From Symbiodinium natans (Eukaryota; Sar; Dinophyceae; Suessiales; Symbiodiniaceae): a stretch of DNA of 64,000 nucleotides. Positions 11,351 through 22,380 of the stretch are shown here, one piece after another. The first letter of the stretch is position 1; the number at the start of each line of letters is the position of its first letter. The stretch covers positions 342,591 to 406,590 of the forward strand of contig CAJNDS010002471.1 in NCBI GenBank assembly GCA_905221605.1. The letters are read 5' to 3'. The translations under genes were made by a program, and so were the position numbers. The notes below the pieces were generated by a model that was not told where the DNA came from, searched no databases, and saw only the letters and a program-made list of their open reading frames with translations.

Positions 11351-11518
11351 TGGATCAGGTTTGGAGGCTCGGCATTTTTCTTGACTCGGTGTTTCAGGGT
11401 GGCTGCGTGGTCTTAGAAAGCCACTGATTCAGGTCACGTCTTTCGAGTTTAGGACTTAGTTAGGGTTTTGAAAGACCGGCATCGGTGGCTGAAGTGATCC
11501 GCCCGTCGTCGAAAGCAG

Positions 11519-11770
11519 ACCCTAAACCCTAAACCCTAAACCCTAAACCCTAAACCCTAAACCCTAAAACCCTAAACCCTAAACCCAGGGTTTGAAGCCG
11601 TGCTGTGCTCAGGGGGCACGGGGAAGCCCGAAGCCGCCCTTGTGGCCGGAACAGAACTAGCAGTAGTCGCCCAGCATGACTCGGGAAGTGCTTGGCCCTG
11701 GAAACTCGCGGGTTTAGGGTTTAGGGTTTAGGGTATAGGGTATAGGGTTTAGGGTTTAGGGTTTAGGGTT
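11519..11770. repeat. C-strand then G-strand telomeric tracts
   Basis: CCCTAAA units at 11519-11586 and TTTAGGG units (two TATAGGG variants) at 11711-11770 bracket about 125 bp of unique sequence. Confidence 0.9.
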
Positions 11771-12043
11771 GGGCATTCCTTGCATAAAGGCCCTGATTGA
11801 TGCCAATTTGGCTCTACGATCCTACTCTGATTGCCTGTGACACTTGGACCAGGCAAGGAACTTGAGCCCGCGAGATATTTAGTGCAGTCAATTGTTTGCA
11901 CAAAGGATTCTGAAGTCCTTTACCCCTAAACCCTCAAGCCTCAGCCCGAACTGACATCCAAACGACAATGGCCTTGCCATTTGCACGCGCCCCCACTGTC
12001 AGCGGGTGCCGAGGCTCTGGCGCCCACCTGCTGTAGGGTTTAT

Positions 12044-12092
12044 AAGGGTTAAGGGTTAAGGGTTAAGGGTTAAGGGTTAAGGGTTAAGGGTT
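12044..12092 (+). repeat. (GGGTTAA)n variant array
   Basis: Seven copies of GGGTTAA, a 7-bp unit differing from TTTAGGG in two positions. Confidence 0.95.
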
Positions 12093-12211
12093 TTAGGCGA
12101 ATCATGAGCAGATTCTCGATCGGGAGGACTGCTGAATGCCGAATGTGCCTAGCTGCCCTAGCCCCTCCGCAGCGCCAACCTCAACAACGTCAAAAGGACG
12201 CCATCCTTAAC

Positions 12212-12315
12212 TCAGTTGTCCAGTACCTAGGGGTTTTGAAGGTTAACCTTTTGGGAATATAAGGGGAATGTGTTAACCCAAAAAGGTTAAAGGGTTACCT
12301 ACTCTACTACTAAGT
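12212..12315 (+). mobile_element. MITE-like family C, copy 2 (intact reference copy)
   Basis: Starts CTCAGTTGTCCAGTACCTAGGGG and ends GGGTTACCTACTCTACTACTAAG. It matches 39428-39580 almost base for base outside the telomeric tract found there, so it serves as the uninterrupted reference for that insertion. Confidence 0.8.
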
Positions 12316-13603
12316 TACAGGTCTCTTGTCTTTTCTGACGGTTGCTTTTCAGGCTGCTTGGTTCATGCAGATTTTGACAGCAGACGTCAAGGCTTCCGAA
12401 AAAGCGAGCCCTTTTGACAGTGTTCGTGACAAGGTCTGCTGCAGGGTTTTGCACGTGATGGTATGCTGTAGGATGCAGGCCAGCATGGTTGAGCAGGGTT
12501 GTGGTGGACGATTGAATTGGGGCTGGCGCGCTTCTTTCAGCAGCACACTCACGGGCACGGCAACAGACACGGCAAGAGCAGGTTCTTCACTGCCGAACCG
12601 AGACCTATAGTCAAGAAGCCCGGTAGCCGTTCCGTTTCCCGGCTGCTTTAAGTCGCCCTGGATGTTATGACATCATAGAGTGCTGCAAAAAAGTTCTAAG
12701 CCTTCTCAAGAAGTCCCAGTCCCCCCTTACATTGTGCCCTAAACCCTACACCCGCAAACCTAAACCCTAAACCCTGAACCCTAAACCCCTAAACCCTAAA
12801 GACAGGCCTGGCCCCTGGCGGCGTCTTCCGTCGCAGCCGCAAGTTCTCGGCCCGGAGGCGGACGAGCTCCCGCTCGAGGGCCAACACGTAGCCTCGTCTG
12901 GAGTTTGGGGTTTAGGGTTTAGGGTTTCACAGTGGCGGTGGATCGGTTTCGGGCGTAGCCCTAAACCTAAACCCTATACCCTAAACCCTAAACCCTTTTT
13001 GCATCAGGACTTGTGCAATCGCCTGAAAGTGTGAGCACACGGATACTCAGTGCTGGTGACTGCGTTTCCACGCCTTGCTCACAAAAAACTCGAGGGGACC
13101 ACTTCAAAGACGCGCACACGATCGATAGCAAGTTGTAAATAATGCACCTCCCGAAGAGCTTGTAGTACCCACTATGATAATCCCAATTAAGGGCTAAACC
13201 CTAAACCCTAAACCCTAAACCCTAAACTGCTAGCATAAGGGGGAGCATCCGAAGCTCCGGCTGTACCAGCAACAATGGCAATGAAGATATAGACCGAGAT
13301 GGCGCCGACACCCCCTGCCGAAGCCCTAACAATTGAAGCCTTGAACCATAGGGTTTAGGGTTTAGGGTTTAGGGTTTAGAAGAAGAGCTATCCAAAATTT
13401 TCCGATCCAGAAGTCGCTTTACATTTGCGAAGGCCAGTGGCGAGGATCCAGGTGGTGCAGCCCAGAGCGGGCTGATGCAACCTTTTCTTCTGAGAAGTCG
13501 ATAGACCTCTGTGATGGGACCATTTAAGGCTTTGAGTTTAGGGAATAGGGTTTAGGCTTTAAGGCTTTGAGGGGGTTGGGGCCAGAGTTTGGGGCAGGGA
13601 GGG
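12316..13603. other. Unique sequence with short telomeric fragments
   Basis: Telomeric fragments at about 12739-12800, 12908-12932, 12957-12998, 13195-13227 and 13349-13378. Short open frames (for example 12326-12610 plus strand) show no recognisable motif. No gene is called. Confidence 0.4.
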
Positions 13604-13668
13604 GGGGACCCTTATACTAACAATCCTTAATGATTATAGGACTGTTAGTATAAGGGGGAACATCCCAA
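13604..13668. mobile_element. MITE-like family A, copy 1
   Basis: Right arm ACTGTTAGTATAAGGGGGAA followed by CATCCCA is diagnostic of family A. The left arm begins CCCTTATACTAACA. Other copies: 20751-20825, 30068-30120 (half), 32414-32520, 40636-40737, 46836-46862 (fragment), 46996-47098. Confidence 0.75.
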
Positions 13669-14113
13669 CTTTTTACAATACATCACTGAGTGGGTGATGC
13701 GGGAGCGAAAGGACACCCGAGACTGGTCAAGTACACATCCAAGACACTCTCAGACATGCAACACGAGGTTGTCGGGGTTGACTGTTTAGGGTTTACATGG
13801 CAGCTTAGGTTTGGCTATACGTCTAGCTCAGCTTTGGGTAGCAGTTCAGGGTGAGAAGCCCGAGGGGTATCTCAAAATGAGCGCTTGAGCCAACAGAATT
13901 CCTGGGCTTTCCATGCATCAATAGCTCGAAAACCTCGACCCTCGTCTAGCCGTCTCGCCCCAAAGGATACACGCTCCGGGGTGTGGCTTTAAACCCTGAC
14001 ACCAATGACCTGAAGTTCGTTTTGGGACTTCCTGAATTCACACAACCCTGATTTCTTGGTTATGGAAGATGCCTCGAGCACGGCAACCTGACGGTCGCCA
14101 TGATTGCTGAATG

Positions 14114-14168
14114 GGTTTAGGGTTTAGGGTTTAGGGTTTAGGGGTCTATGGTTTAGGGTTTAGGGTTT
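14114..14168 (+). repeat. Interstitial telomeric tract (TTTAGGG)n
   Basis: About seven G-strand units with one GTCTATGG interruption. Confidence 0.9.
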
Positions 14169-14425
14169 GACGTCTTCACTCTGGGACCCAGCTTCAGGGC
14201 GCATGGCGCACCCCGACAAACCAAATCCTTGACCTCAACCCTACACGGCCCTACACTCTACACCGCAAGGGGCCTGCTTTGCATAGGGCTGTGAGATCTG
14301 CCCTGTGCCTTGGCAGAATGTGCGGCCATTTGGGGCAAGAGAGGAGACAGGACGCGGAAAGCTTCAGCACCATACTGGCCTCTTGAGGGATCCGAAACAT
14401 CCATGCTCAACCTGAAAACCCAAAT

Positions 14426-14526
14426 GGGGTTTTCCGAAATTCGGGGTACCTTATTGGGGTCCTTATTCTAAACGAATCCTACTATTTGGGGGTCTATATT
14501 TGGGGTCCCCTGTTTCGTAAACTCCC
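14426..14526 (+). mobile_element. MITE-like family B, copy 3
   Basis: Complete-looking copy: GGGGTTTTCCGAAATTCGGG on the left, CTGTTTCGTAAACTCCC on the right, internal ATCCTACTATTTGGGGGTC. Confidence 0.8.
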
Positions 14527-14702
14527 AAGTCTACATGTTTTGGGTGTTTTTGGGTAAGCTACAGGAAGTCGTTTGTCTTTCCCGAAGGTGCTGCGAAGGT
14601 TTTTCAACGGAGGGCATTCCTTTCGTCGTCTTCTCTTCGTTCCGTGCGATGCGCAGACGAATTCAAAGTGGCAGGCTGAAACCTGCGCGTCGCTCATGTT
14701 CC

Positions 14703-14795
14703 TACCAGGCTATTATGCCCTACAACCCCGTAAACAAGGCCCTTTATAGGGTTGATTGTAGGGATTATAAAGGCCGAATGGCCCATCCTGGTAAG
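14703..14795. mobile_element. MITE-like family D, copy 2
   Basis: TACCAGGCTATTATGCCCTA..GGCCCATCCTGGTA. Same arms and core as 7552-7649. Its core makes the 14535-14960 frame open, so that frame should not be taken as a gene. Confidence 0.75.
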
Positions 14796-16002
14796 GTAGT
14801 TCACGCCCACTGCTTCCAGAGTGACAACCCTCTCGGTGGACGCGGTTTGAAAGTGACGACTCAATGTTCCGTGAAATTTCAAAGGCCTCCAGGTAAAGAT
14901 GCTAATGTTGGGTTTTCTTTACTACGTCATGATCGAGTTACACAGCTCTACGAAAACTGAAGAAGGATCTCATGTGATTCACGCGGCTTACGGCGCTCTT
15001 GGAATTTAATATTAAAGCTTAATGCGTATCGTTCGATTCGCTCATGCATGTGTTCACTCAAAAATCAACGAAGTGAATGATGAACTGGCGACTGCAAAGC
15101 CTGTCAAAAACAAAGTCTACTTGAGATCGGGGCCACGAAAGCTAGAAACGCGGCTGACAAGCAAGCTTTTTTCGAGTCAGGCAGGAGAAGTGCGGGCGCA
15201 GCAACAACGCTGCAAACTCTGAACTGTAAGCAAAACGAAACATGATGGGACACGCAGCGGTCGCACTAAGAGCTGTCGGAAGCTGCGGATTCGAATGCTC
15301 ATCCCGGGGCCTTACAGCTCGACAACAGGGCCTGACCAAGACGGAGGGGGAAGCCTGAAAAGGGGGGGGGGGGGGGGCCAAAAGGGGCCCCCCTCCACAG
15401 CCCTTTATCTCTTTGATTTTCATACCACTTAAGGGTCGGAGTCGCTTCTTGACCCAGCTGAACACTAGAGAGAATTCTTGTAAACGACAACTCTCGCGAG
15501 CTCCAAGGAGCTAGCTTTCGTGACAGCTTTAGACTACCCAAAGAATGGTGTCCACAATCTTGAAGTAATGATGGGTTGTATGGTTTTCGATTTTTTTTGT
15601 GATGCTGCAATGCTGCGTGCTCAGCCCTGTCTGAAGTCTGAAGACGCGTTCTGGCTTCGTTCTTCAAAACACATTCGGAAGATTTGCTGGCTAGTTGCGT
15701 TAAGGCTTGGATCCAGGGCTGGGGAGGGGGCGGACAGGCTGGCAATCCAGCAAACATCCTGAAACTATAGCACCCTATAGTTGCTAAAGACGGATAGAAT
15801 GTGGATCAAAGATGCGCGCGGATTGATCGCTTCGAAGTGACAGGGAACTGTAACTTGCGCCATCGCAGAGATGAGCTGTCCGAAACCCTAAACCCTAAAC
15901 CCTAAAACCCAAAACCCAAAGCCCTAAAGTCAGGAAGGCAGCCGACATGGTGACGTGAATCTTGAACCCTCATTGGAGGCAAGTCATGAAAAAACACCTT
16001 GT
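14796..16002. other. Unique sequence, no gene assigned
   Basis: About 1 kb nearly free of telomeric units apart from a C-strand tract near 15886-15925. A G homopolymer lies at 15361-15378. Several 60-150 codon open frames exist on both strands without recognisable motifs. Confidence 0.35.
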
Positions 16003-16228
16003 GAGTCGCGTACCCCTGTGGCCAGCCTTGGGGACGAGATGAAGCCTAAAAGGGTTTATGGTTCATATACCTGAATAGGAATTATCGTAGTAATGGGTAT
16101 ATGACCCCAATTTTAGGGTTCATTTGGTCCCCAAGGAAAATATCTTCGGACGAGAAACCCGAAACCCTAAACCCGAAACCCTAGACCCTAGACCCTAAAC
16201 CCTAAAGAGTCGCGTACCCCTGTGCCCA
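16003..16228. mobile_element. Composite insertion: MITE E plus telomeric tract between 22-bp direct repeats
   Basis: GAGTCGCGTACCCCTGTG plus GCCA/CCCA occurs at 16003-16024 and 16207-16228 (21 of 22 identical). Between them lie a family E element (16026-16136, ends CCTTGGGGAC / GTCCCCAAGG) and a C-strand telomeric tract with CCCGAAA and CCCTAGA variants (about 16156-16206). The long direct repeat suggests one insertion event carrying both parts, or a local tandem duplication. Confidence 0.65.
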
Positions 16229-16318
16229 AAATACCTTCTGTGACTCAGGATCCCGGCATCAACAGGGCGAGGCTTTGTTGGTCGCCGGCATGTCGCAGCT
16301 ACTTCAGGGTTGGCGTGG

Positions 16319-16372
16319 TTAGGGTTTAGGGTTTAGGGTTTAGGGTTTAGGGTTTAGGGTTTAGGGTTTAGG
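16319..16372 (+). repeat. Interstitial telomeric tract (TTTAGGG)n
   Basis: Seven to eight perfect units. A C-strand tract follows at 16694-16742. Confidence 0.95.
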
Positions 16373-16470
16373 AGGCGCATGGCAGAGTTGATGACAATCT
16401 TGGACTCTCATGCCTCCTTCGGCCCAGTTCCTCTTTATGTTGCAGATTCGACAGGATGTCCAAGCTTGTG

Positions 16471-16600
16471 ACATAGGGGACAGGATTAGGGGGACCCTTG
16501 GGGATATAGACCCTCTGAGTAAGGTCCCTGTTTAAGAGAGCCAAGAAGAGGGTTCGGAAGGGGTTCCTTTTTAAGGGTCCCCCCTCATCCTACCTATAGG
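16471..16600. mobile_element. MITE-like inverted-repeat element (family I)
   Basis: Arms AGGATTAGGGGGACCCTT and AAGGGTCCCCCCTCATCCT, with CATAGGG/CCTATAGG continuing outward, form imperfect inverted repeats around about 80 bp. Only one copy seen. Confidence 0.6.
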
Positions 16601-17168
16601 ATGGCACTGCTCGTGCCCGGATTTCAATCTTCACGTCACGCACGTGGATATTGTACATGCTGCTTGCTGCCTACAAATTGACCACTGCCTTCATCTAAAC
16701 CCTAAACCCGAAACCCTAAACCCTAAACCCTAAACCCTAAACACAGATATGAACATGTGGTCGAAGTCCGAAAAAATCAGTGGGTGTTTGCATCGACGTG
16801 GCGAAGGGCCCATGGATCCCCAGGGTCATGCATCCCCAGCTCCTGCGCCCGCCGGCTTCCTCGCAAGCACTGGTCGTTGGGGGCTCACTCGCCGACCTGG
16901 GGGATGTCGGGGTCGCGGCGGGACACAGAGAGTCATTCCGACTTTATCATGGTTTCAGAGTCGTGCTTGTCGGACCCTAAACCCTAAGCTCTAAACCCCA
17001 AACCCCAAACCCTAAGTTTAGGGCTCTGAGATGCATTTTCTCACCTTTGAGGCTGTATCACGTTTTGGTTGCAACGTCACGAGGCTGCTGCCGGTCACCC
17101 CCCGAAACTCCAAACCCGTCGCAGCTCTAGCCCACCCCAGCCTCCCCAACCCCCCCCCACCCCTGTAA

Positions 17169-17260
17169 ACTTAGTTGTCCAGTACCCAGGGGTTTTAAAG
17201 GTTAACCTTTGGGATTGTAAGGGAAATATATTACCCCAAAAAGGTTAAAGGTTACCTACA
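17169..17260 (+). mobile_element. MITE-like family C, copy 3
   Basis: AGTTGTCCAGTACCCAGGGG..AAGGTTAACCTTTGGG..CCCCAAAAAGGTTAAAGG. Same structure as 12212-12315, uninterrupted at the position where the 39.4 kb copy carries telomeric repeat. Confidence 0.75.
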
Positions 17261-18491
17261 TGTAATCATAGCCCAAACTCCGAACGCACAAATCTCTGCG
17301 TCCCCGCGCCGTGCGTCTCTGCACCACCTCTACCACGTACCTCCGGCCCCCTGCAGTCGAGGGAGGGTGATGCTGAGTAAAATGCTTACAGGCTTTGTGT
17401 TTTTTAAGGTTCTTCATGGAGCTCCTCCCTAAGAAGCTGCGAGCCAGAGTCTCTTCTCCCATGGGACTGAGGCCTGTGCTTAGTCATTGGAGACCAGCAG
17501 GCCGAAATCAAGAAGACTCTTAGTCCACATGCTCGGCAGAAATGGACCACAGGACCACGGTTTAGGGTTTAGGGTTTAGGGTTTAGGGTTTAGCTCCTTC
17601 CATAGGAGATGGGTGACGTGAGGATGACGTCCGACCACGCTGCATGACATCCGGGCTAAAGAAGCTTCAAAAAGCAGGTCTGGAGCTATATTATATCTCT
17701 GAGTCCATACGTAAGCTGAAGGTACATGTGACCCTGCACGCGGTGGGAAGCAACTTGCCCACAACTCTTGCTTCCTAACACGGCCTACCAAACCTGTAAA
17801 GCCATACAAGGACATATCTTATCAAGAACACAGCTCCTTGTGTAAGCCCTAACACGCAAAGTTGAATCCCAAATCCAACCATAATCTAGACACTAATCTC
17901 TCAATTAATATTTGGGACGACAGGGCGGCAGGGTCTTCAAGGATACACCCCTGACAGTCCTACAACAGTGAAACCTGCACTAGCTGTTGGGCCTGGCTCC
18001 TTGCATTCGGCGAGCCAATCCTTTTCAAGATGGCTGGGGTGACGCTAAGCCCTAAGCCCTAAACCCTAACCCTAAACCCTAAACCCTGGTCTTTCAAGGC
18101 TCGGAGGTTTAGAAGCGTTTTGCAGGGTTTTTTGGGTTTCGCTTCAGCTTGCGGCTTGGAGGATTGCTTCGAGGTACTGTCTTTTTCGGGGTTTAGGGTT
18201 TAGGGTTTGCAGTCGTGTTTTGGTGGGTAGGGGTGGTTGGGGTTATACGGCTTAAGGAGCACTTTCATAATGACGTCCGCGCAAACACGTGGTCACAGGA
18301 GGCGTGTCCCTTGTTCTTGTTTGCTAGGTACCATTCTGGAGCGAAAGCCCCCCAGGACATCTGCCCTTTACCTTGACTCAAACGCTGAGGCCATGACCAT
18401 TAACTCCGATACAGTGCGAGTTCTGCTCTCTTAGGCTTTTGCAAGGCGAACGCCCTTCACTAGACTTGCGCCCTGCGCCATCGGATCAACA
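17261..18491. other. Unique sequence with minor telomeric fragments
   Basis: G-strand tract at 17560-17593, degenerate C-strand tract at 18045-18090, G-strand fragment at 18190-18210. Open frames at 17256-17462 and 17576-17815 (minus) have no recognisable motif. Confidence 0.35.
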
Positions 18492-18600
18492 TGGGGATTT
18501 TGTGAAAATACGGGGGCCCCTCATATAGACCCCCAGATAGTAGGATTCCTGTATAATAAAGGACAAATTTCCCAATAAGGTACCCCTACTTTCGGAAAGG
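18492..18600 (-). mobile_element. MITE-like family B, copy 4 (reverse orientation)
   Basis: Read on the minus strand it carries TTTCCGAAAGTAGGGGTACCTTATTGGG. On the plus strand GACCCCCAGATAGTAGGATTCC marks the opposite half. Its end ACTTTCGGAAAG..CTC is repeated at about 18639-18654, just before the next telomeric tract. Confidence 0.75.
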
Positions 18601-18656
18601 CTCTTTTTTTGGCAGCCGGACTGAGGGCGTTGCCGGAATACTTTCGGAAAGCCTCA

Positions 18657-18813
18657 ACCCTAAACCCTAAACCCTAAACCCTAAACTAACCCTAAGCTAA
18701 CCCTAAACCCTAAACCCTAAACCCTAAACCCTAAACCCTAAACCCTAAACCCTAAACCCTAAACCCTAAACCCTAAACCCTAAACCCTAAACCCTAAACC
18801 CTAAACCCTAAAC
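18657..18813 (-). repeat. Long interstitial telomeric tract (CCCTAAA)n
   Basis: About 20 C-strand units with two CTAACCCTAAG irregularities near the left end. Confidence 0.95.
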
Positions 18814-18919
18814 CCACAAATCGTTGGGGGAGGACACCCTTGAAGCCCTGCCCGAGGCCTGCCAAGCTCTCCCAGCTGGCGTCTTTAAAGAGGCCTGCAG
18901 CGAGGCCCAAGCATCCCAG

Positions 18920-19550
18920 GAACCCTAAACCCTAAACCCTATACCATTCAAACCCTAAACCCTAAACCCTAAACCCTTGAAGCCGTCAGATTGCTACATG
19001 CACTTTAAGACTCCGAGTTCTAGAGCAAATATGCGGGGGGGCCCAGACCCAATCTTTGCTGAACGCAAGAGGTGCGAAGCGCACAAGAAATGTATGCTGA
19101 AGAAAGCCAGGCCCCGACCATGGCGTGGCCCCTTTATGAGAGCCACAAATTAGGGTTTAGGGTTTAGGGTTTAGGGTTTAGGGTTTAGGGTTTTCCCGAA
19201 GAAAAAGGGCAAACGGCACCATGGGGCTACAAACCCTAAACCCTAGACCCTAAACCCTAGACCCTAGACCCTAAACCCTAAACCCTAAACCCTAAACCCT
19301 AAACCCTAAACCCTAAACCCTAAACCCTAAACCCTAAACCCAGCACACAAAAAAAGCCATGCAGGATGCGACCTCGCGGTTCTAGGGGGTCCGTCTCAGC
19401 GACTTTCAACAATCAAACTCCTTGGACCTTTTGAGGGTTTAGGATGCCAGGGGCCTCCACCCCCCCCCCCCCCCCAAAAAAAAAAGAACTAAAAAAAAAA
19501 AAACTAAACCCTAAACCCTAAACCCTAAACCCTAATTTTAGGGTTTAGGG
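18920..19550. repeat. Series of opposed telomeric tracts
   Basis: C-strand 18920-18976, G-strand 19150-19193, C-strand with CCCTAGA variants 19231-19341, then a C homopolymer/A run and a tail-to-tail junction CCCTAATTTTAGGG at about 19504-19550. Confidence 0.9.
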
Positions 19551-19724
19551 TTCCTTTGGTTCTAAGGCCTCTATCTGCTCAAACCAACAGGCATCCTCTG
19601 GATGCAAGGACCGCTATCGGGCCAACCAGGCAGATGGGACGAAACACTTCCCTCCCCAAACCCTAAACCCTAAACCCTAAACCCTCAACCCTCAACCCTC
19701 AACCCTAAACCCTAAACCCTAGGG

Positions 19725-19880
19725 GCTTGGGGTAGTCATATACACGGTCCCTTAGTATGGGCCCTTAAAAGGGTACCCCTTATATGGCCCTTATATACCC
19801 TATACAACCCAAGGGCCCATATAGGGTTTAGGGTTTAGGGGTTAGGGGTTTAAGGTACTAAGGGCCCATGAAAATACTCT
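19725..19880. mobile_element. Inverted-repeat element interrupted by telomeric units
   Basis: GTCCCTTAGTATGGGCCCTT on the left pairs with AAGGTACTAAGGGCCCAT on the right. The right arm contains TTTAGGGTTTAGGGG units at about 19825-19852. Internal TATATGGCCCTTATATACCC is itself palindromic. Confidence 0.5.
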
Positions 19881-19992
19881 TGGAGAACTGCCCTATCCAG
19901 GCGTTATAGGGGCGCATGGAGGCGACGAGCCTACTGCACCAGGGATGGTGGTGGATGCTGTTGACAGGTCCTGCAACATGCGGCATCCACAA

Positions 19993-20070
19993 GGGTTTAG
20001 GGTTTAGGGTTTAGGGTTTAGGGTTTAGGGTTTAGGGTTTAGGGTTTAGGGTTTAGGGTTAGGGTTTAGG
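19993..20070 (+). repeat. Interstitial telomeric tract (TTTAGGG)n
   Basis: Ten or eleven units, one lacking a T. Confidence 0.95.
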
Positions 20071-20612
20071 CAGTTCGGGGTTTAGGGTTCAGGGTTGTGG
20101 CATGGGCTCATCCACCAACGAAGCGCTGCAATCCTTATTCTAAGCCTTCATGACCAAACTTCAGTTTAGGGAGTCAGGGCCGAATATGCTTTCGGACACG
20201 AGTGGGCTCTGAAAAATCTGCACAATTCTAAGTCAACAGCTCGACTTTAATCTCTGCCGGCTGTTTGTCTCTGTACTCTTGAATCGCAAGAGGTCCAGTT
20301 TAGGCTTGAAAGGCATTGTGCTAGAAGCACCCCAAGCGCGGCAACAGCGAAGTGTAGAGCCCCTAACTCCGCACACAGCTACCATGACGCAGCCAGTCTA
20401 AATCTTGACCCTAGAAGTTCTGCACGTACACCGGAACATGTGTTAAAGTCACAAGAATCCTAGAACTCTGATGTTACGTGTAATTCACAAGGCGCTTTAA
20501 CGCAGAACGGCGCTGGCCCCCTGAGACTCGCACACTTGCCGTTGCCTTTGGGGGCGGGCTCAAGCTTCGGCCACTACGGACGGAGCCACTCCTGCGCAGA
20601 ACAGGAACATAA

Positions 20613-20715
20613 AAGAGCCCAATGCCCCTTAATTAAGGAATATACCCTTAAATCATATTAAGGATCCCTATATAGATTGAGGTATATTCCTTAATTAAGG
20701 GGTATTGGGCTCTTT
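20613..20715. mobile_element. MITE-like family G, copy 1 (near-perfect palindrome)
   Basis: AAGAGCCCAATGCCCCTTAA on the left is mirrored by TTAAGGGGTATTGGGCTCTT on the right. The centre is AAGGATCCCTATATAG. The related copy at 24523-24634 shares the core ATATACCCT..AATCATA..TAAGGATCC. Confidence 0.75.
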
Positions 20716-20750
20716 GGGAACATAAAAGACAGCGTAATGAGGAAGCAAAG

Positions 20751-20825
20751 TTGGGATGTTACCCCTGATACAAGCAGTCCTTCATGGGGATTCTAGTACC
20801 CCTCTATAAGGGGGAAAATCCCAAA
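20751..20825. mobile_element. MITE-like family A, copy 2 (short)
   Basis: TTGGGATGTTACCCCTGATA..CTCTATAAGGGGGAAAATCCCAA; arms pair imperfectly. The centre retains AGTCCTT and GGGATTCTAGTACC. Confidence 0.7.
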
Positions 20826-22380
20826 ACATAGTATAGGTACCGGACTCTAGGTACCGGACTCAAGAGAAAGAAAAACGAAGGGAGAAAGAGAGTTAAAGCA
20901 AATTGCCATCATCAGCTTCCTGTCATGATGTATGCGTCTAATGCAATGGGCTAGGCCGAAAACAAAAAAAACATGCTATTCATCGTGACAATCGCTCTAA
21001 GAGTCATCAGGTTGCAGCAACATGAAAGGCAAAACCTTCAGTTTCGGACAATTGTTTTGCCGGGACTGCGCAGCTTCTGCCCGGACAGTCCCGATGGAGA
21101 TGCAGAGCCGCAGAGTCACGTGGCTACATCATGAGAGGATGCGGCATTGCCCTCAAGCATGCAGAAACCTGAAACATGCGCAGCTCAAGCTGCAGGGCTG
21201 GGAATTGGAGATGCAGGAACTTGTTCGCCTTACATGAAAGACTCCCAGCCCCCTATGAGTAAAATCCGATATAAACCTGAACTCAATAAGAAGAACTCGC
21301 CCCTGCCTCTGTGCAGGAAGCGATTTCGCACGCTGCACCTGCGCAACAAGATTCAACGATTTGAGGAGGAGAGACTGTCGAACTTCAGGTGTTTTTGCTC
21401 ATGAGTTAAGGCGCTAGGTGCTCAACTGAGTGGCTGCCTTGTCCGCAAAAAGGCACCTATGTATGACTGAATAAGTTCGGCCGTGCTATACTAGTAAGTA
21501 AGGGCCATCGGGCTTTTCATCTAAGAGGCCGACTTAGTAAAAGAGGCCGACTTACATGCAATGACCAAGCGGGCTTCAGAATCCTGAAGTGTAGCTCTTG
21601 TTGAGGGCGTTGTGGGTTCTTGACTTTGGGCTTCGCATAGGTATAGGGCAGTTTTAGGGGTTTAGGTTTGGTACACCACAACGAACAGCCGAAAACGCCG
21701 AAAGCACCGAACCCTGCCGACTTGCGCGCTTTTGTGCACCTCGGGACACGCTGGACATGCCTGGAGCTAAGCCAAAATGCGCAAGTGTATACAAATATAC
21801 ATATGAGCTTACTCATATGCTATATATATATATGTATGTATATATATATATACATATGTTGTTCCTGCAAAAAAGGAGACTAATTACGTTGTAGCTTAAA
21901 AGTCAAATGTTTGCACCGACCTAAGGAACCGCAGAAGCACCTCTTTCCAATCGCTGCCGCGGGAAGGCAAGGGCCAAAGAAGCGGCAGAGGAGGAACCTC
22001 CTGTAGGCGACAGGCGTGCAGGGCAGGGCTTTAGGGTATAGGGTTTAGGGCTTTGGGGACCAAACTCGCATGCAAACCCCTAAGCCCTCAGGCCCTGAGG
22101 CCCTAAGTCAACTCCTTCCCTCAGCCCGAAGCACAGAAACCAAACTGTACAACTTCCCATTAGCGAGCCGCAAGGCCTCTCATCCCTCGGACTGAACAAC
22201 ATATCCCAAAGCCCACACTTCGCAATCCTCTTCTGCCACGCTCTGATTACCTACTGGATACTTTGGTTCTACTGAAAACTCCCCTCCCTCTGCAAACTGC
22301 TCCCAAGACTGGACAGCACGAGCTCCGCACCTGAAGTTCCGAGCAGACTCGACCCGATACCCTGAACCCTAAACCCGGAA
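20826..22380. other. Unique sequence almost free of telomeric repeat
   Basis: The longest stretch in the left half with hardly any TTTAGGG. A (TA)n hairpin lies at about 21820-21856. Open frames at 21022-21404 are not recognisable. No gene is called. Confidence 0.35.
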
